A stretch of DNA of 8,215 bases from Gammaproteobacteria bacterium (GTDB taxonomy: Bacteria > Pseudomonadota > Gammaproteobacteria > Eutrophobiales > Eutrophobiaceae). Position numbers and translations under genes: made by a program. Of this stretch, positions 6,736 through 8,215 are shown one piece after another. The stretch lies in contig SMWN01000147.1 of the NCBI GenBank assembly GCA_004356415.1, forward strand, positions 1 to 8,215, written 5' to 3'. The notes under the pieces are model-generated. The model was not told the origin of the DNA, searched no databases, and was given only the letters and a program-made list of their open reading frames with translations. How positions within the stretch are numbered: position 1 is the stretch's first letter; each line of letters starts with the position of its first letter.

Positions 6736-6740
6736 TGACG

Positions 6741-7475
6741 TTAGATTCGATAGTCAATATTTTCGGGCCAGGGAAGGGACTGTCCTGGAACCTCATATTT
6801 TAAGCTACAATATTGATTCAGAATTCTGGAAAATTCATCTCTTGGAATTAACCTTGCGCCAAGACTTGCCAGATGTTTACTATAGACCTGACAGTCTATC
6901 AGTTCGTATCCCCGTTTTTTAAGCAGCTGTACCAGGTGAGCAAAACATATTTTTGATGCGTCTGTTTTACGACTAAACATGGATTCACCAAAGAATATTT
7001 TGCCGATAGTGATACCATAAAGACCCCCTGCCAATGTTCCCTGATACCAGCATTCAACTGAATGCGCATGTCCTGTTTCATGAAGTAATTGATAATTCTT
7101 TATGATTGCTGATGTTATCCAGGTATCGGAGCTATCCAACCTGGGTTCGGCACAGAATTTCACTACTTTTGAAAATGCCTGGTCAAAGCTCACCCTATAA
7201 CTCTCATTGCGTAATGATTTTTTCAGACTCCTGGATATTTTTAAATCATCGGGAAACAAGACACATCTGGGATCGGGAGACCACCACATAACGGGTTGGC
7301 CTTCACTGTACCAGGGGAAGATACCTTTTTTGTATGCGTCTAATAAGCGGTCTGGATTTAATTCACCACCGATTGCCAATAGGCCATCTGGCTCGGTCAG
7401 TGCATAGCTGACATCAGGAAATTCATCGGAAATAATGTTATCGGCAATCCAGTAGAGCTTGCTATTCGAAATCAT
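6741..7475 (-). CDS. aat: Leucyl/phenylalanyl-tRNA-protein transferase
   Basis: Aat transfers leucine or phenylalanine from aminoacyl-tRNA to proteins with N-terminal Lys or Arg, sending them to ClpS/ClpAP in the cytoplasm. The 244-residue protein is full length. Conserved blocks in order are YALTEPDGLLAIGG (24-37), KKGIFPWYSEGQP (49-61), WWSPDPR (64-70), WITSAI (119-124), GGLYGITIGKIFFGESMFS (150-168), ASK (173-175) and ELIDCQ followed by HLASLGA (191-207). The substrate-binding and catalytic region around GESMFS is intact. The start at 7475 gives a normal N-terminus; its ribosome binding site is weak (GGA just before the ATG). It begins 22 bases after the exported-protein gene on the same strand, so the two are probably co-transcribed, and bpt follows downstream. 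Confidence 0.97.
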   Translation of the reverse strand: MISNSKLYWIADNIISDEFPDVSYALTEPDGLLAIGGELNPDRLLDAYKKGIFPWYSEGQPVMWWSPDPRCVLFPDDLKISRSLKKSLRNESYRVSFDQAFSKVVKFCAEPRLDSSDTWITSAIIKNYQLLHETGHAHSVECWYQGTLAGGLYGITIGKIFFGESMFSRKTDASKICFAHLVQLLKKRGYELIDCQVYSKHLASLGARLIPRDEFSRILNQYCSLKYEVPGQSLPWPENIDYRI

Positions 7476-7497
7476 TTTCCAAAATTATTACCCGGAT

Positions 7498-8025
7498 TCA
7501 TTGCCCTGGTTTTGTTGTGATAACAAGGTTCTTACCGAGTGCTGTATTCAAAATTTCTTTTGAGCCGTATAAAGAGAAGGATGTCTCGGCATAGCTTCCG
7601 TTCTTCAGAAGAAAGCGATAATAAATCACGTTTCCATTCATGAGATTATGCAAGGGTAGGGACAATACCTTGTCATCAGTAATATACCCTATAACGTATT
7701 CAGCCCATCGGGGCTGTGAAATGCAGGGGGCATCATTGATTGAGCGATTGCTTAATACGCGCTCGTCAACCTGAGAAGTCGGACATTGTTTGACTGCAAT
7801 AAGATCATAGCTGTTGCGTATGTTGAACCTTGAGCGTATGACATCGTTGGCATCTCGATATATCTCTAGTTTGTATCCTTCCTCATTTTCAATGGTAGCA
7901 ACGAGCGTCTGCAAGCCAGAATCCGTGTCTGTATGTGCCATAATATTCCACTGTGTCTGTGCCTGTAACTGAGCCAGCAATGATACATTCAGCAAAATCA
8001 GGAAGAGAATTAATTTTCGTTTCAT
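7498..8025 (-). CDS. Exported protein of unknown function
   Basis: I do not recognise this 175-residue protein. The N-terminus is a good Sec signal peptide: MKRK, a hydrophobic core LILFLILLNVSLLAQ (5-19) and a likely cleavage after LQA (Ala22), with no lipobox cysteine, so it should be a soluble periplasmic or secreted protein of about 153 residues. The mature part has two cysteines (81, 101) that could form a disulfide, alternating beta-strand-like segments (YKLEIYRD 51-58, VIGYITDDKVLSLPL 111-125, VIYYRFLLKNGSYAETSFSL 133-152) and no membrane helix. The overall look, a small beta-rich protein starting with W, recalls IalB-like periplasmic proteins, but I cannot show that. It lies 22 bases upstream of aat and is probably its operon leader. 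The ribosome binding site is weak (AGATAAG next to the ATG). Confidence 0.82.
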   Translation of the reverse strand: MKRKLILFLILLNVSLLAQLQAQTQWNIMAHTDTDSGLQTLVATIENEEGYKLEIYRDANDVIRSRFNIRNSYDLIAVKQCPTSQVDERVLSNRSINDAPCISQPRWAEYVIGYITDDKVLSLPLHNLMNGNVIYYRFLLKNGSYAETSFSLYGSKEILNTALGKNLVITTKPGQ

Positions 8026-8071
8026 CTTATCTATAATACTAGCAAGAATAATACTTATTAAAACATTAAAT

Positions 8072-8102
8072 ATATTATATATCTACATGATATATATAAT
8101 AT
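8072..8102. promoter_or_regulatory. AT-rich inverted repeat with divergent -10-like elements
   Basis: ATATTATATAT (8072-8082) and ATATATAATAT (8092-8102) are a perfect 11-bp inverted repeat around a 9-base centre. Each arm holds a TATAAT, one facing right (8095-8100) and one facing left (8079-8074), so the repeat would place back-to-back -10 elements between the divergent exported-protein gene and the Tat-substrate gene. No good -35 is seen for either, and repeated AT steps make chance symmetry more likely than usual. Confidence 0.35.
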
Positions 8103-8139
8103 TAATCAAATTTAAGTAGAGAACCTCCAGACAGAAAAT

Positions 8140-8215
8140 ATGAATCGTAGAGTCTTTCTTAAGCTGATACAAACGGCCATTTTGCTATTTGGCCCATTCA
8201 GAATAACACTGGCGG
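8140..8215 (+). CDS. Tat-exported protein, N-terminal fragment only
   Basis: An ATG at 8140 opens a frame that runs off the window after 25 codons. The peptide starts MNRRVFLKLIQTAILLF, a near-ideal twin-arginine signal (consensus S/T-R-R-x-F-L-K) with a modest hydrophobic core, and LA at 24-25 could be close to a cleavage site. An in-frame TAA at 8113 limits the start to the last 27 bases upstream, and no other start codon is in that stretch. The product would be exported folded, often with a cofactor, through TatABC. Nothing of the mature protein is visible, so its function cannot be given. The ribosome binding site is weak. It is divergent from the exported-protein gene. Confidence 0.7.
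   Translation, partial: MNRRVFLKLIQTAILLFGPFRITLA

Noticed and set aside
8033..8055. Tandem ATAATACT direct repeat upstream of the exported-protein gene
   Set aside because: Two 8-bp AT-rich copies 15 bases apart are easily expected by chance and match no operator I know.

Overview
The window reads as chromosomal housekeeping DNA from a gammaproteobacterium with a fairly low GC content (low-to-mid 40s percent by eye). The gene order comEC, exbB, exbD, lpxK, trm112-like, kdsB, low-molecular-weight tyrosine phosphatase is the arrangement I know from Pseudomonas-type gammaproteobacteria. The linked aat, bpt (ate) and infA genes are also typical of that class. I cannot name the genus from sequence alone. 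There is no phage, transposase, CRISPR array, rRNA or tRNA, and no stretch over 300 bases lacks a gene.

Left block, plus strand, 1-5537: seven tightly packed genes. comEC is cut by the left edge. It is followed after 58 bases by exbB and exbD (ATGA overlap), lpxK (17-base gap), a Trm112-like small protein (20-base overlap), kdsB (overlapping, start codon unclear) and a tyrosine phosphatase (ATGA overlap). The block joins DNA uptake across the inner membrane, a proton-driven ExbB/ExbD motor, and two steps of the lipid A-Kdo part of lipopolysaccharide synthesis (lipid A 4'-kinase and CMP-Kdo synthetase). The overlaps point to one co-transcribed, translationally coupled unit from exbB onward.

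Right block, minus strand, 8025-5534: an unrecognised exported protein, aat, bpt and infA. Aat and Bpt both add leucine to protein N-termini and so mark proteins for ClpS/ClpAP degradation, while infA encodes initiation factor IF-1. The two blocks converge: the stop codons of the phosphatase gene and infA overlap, leaving no room for a terminator. The aat-bpt gap (165 bases) holds a GC-rich hairpin that looks like a decayed dispersed repeat.

Right edge, 8026-8215: an AT-rich divergent intergenic region with an 11-bp inverted repeat, then the first 25 codons of a plus-strand gene with a clear twin-arginine signal peptide. I see no new multi-gene system. The most open items are the exported protein beside aat, the kdsB start, the inter-bpt/aat repeat, and the cut-off Tat substrate.
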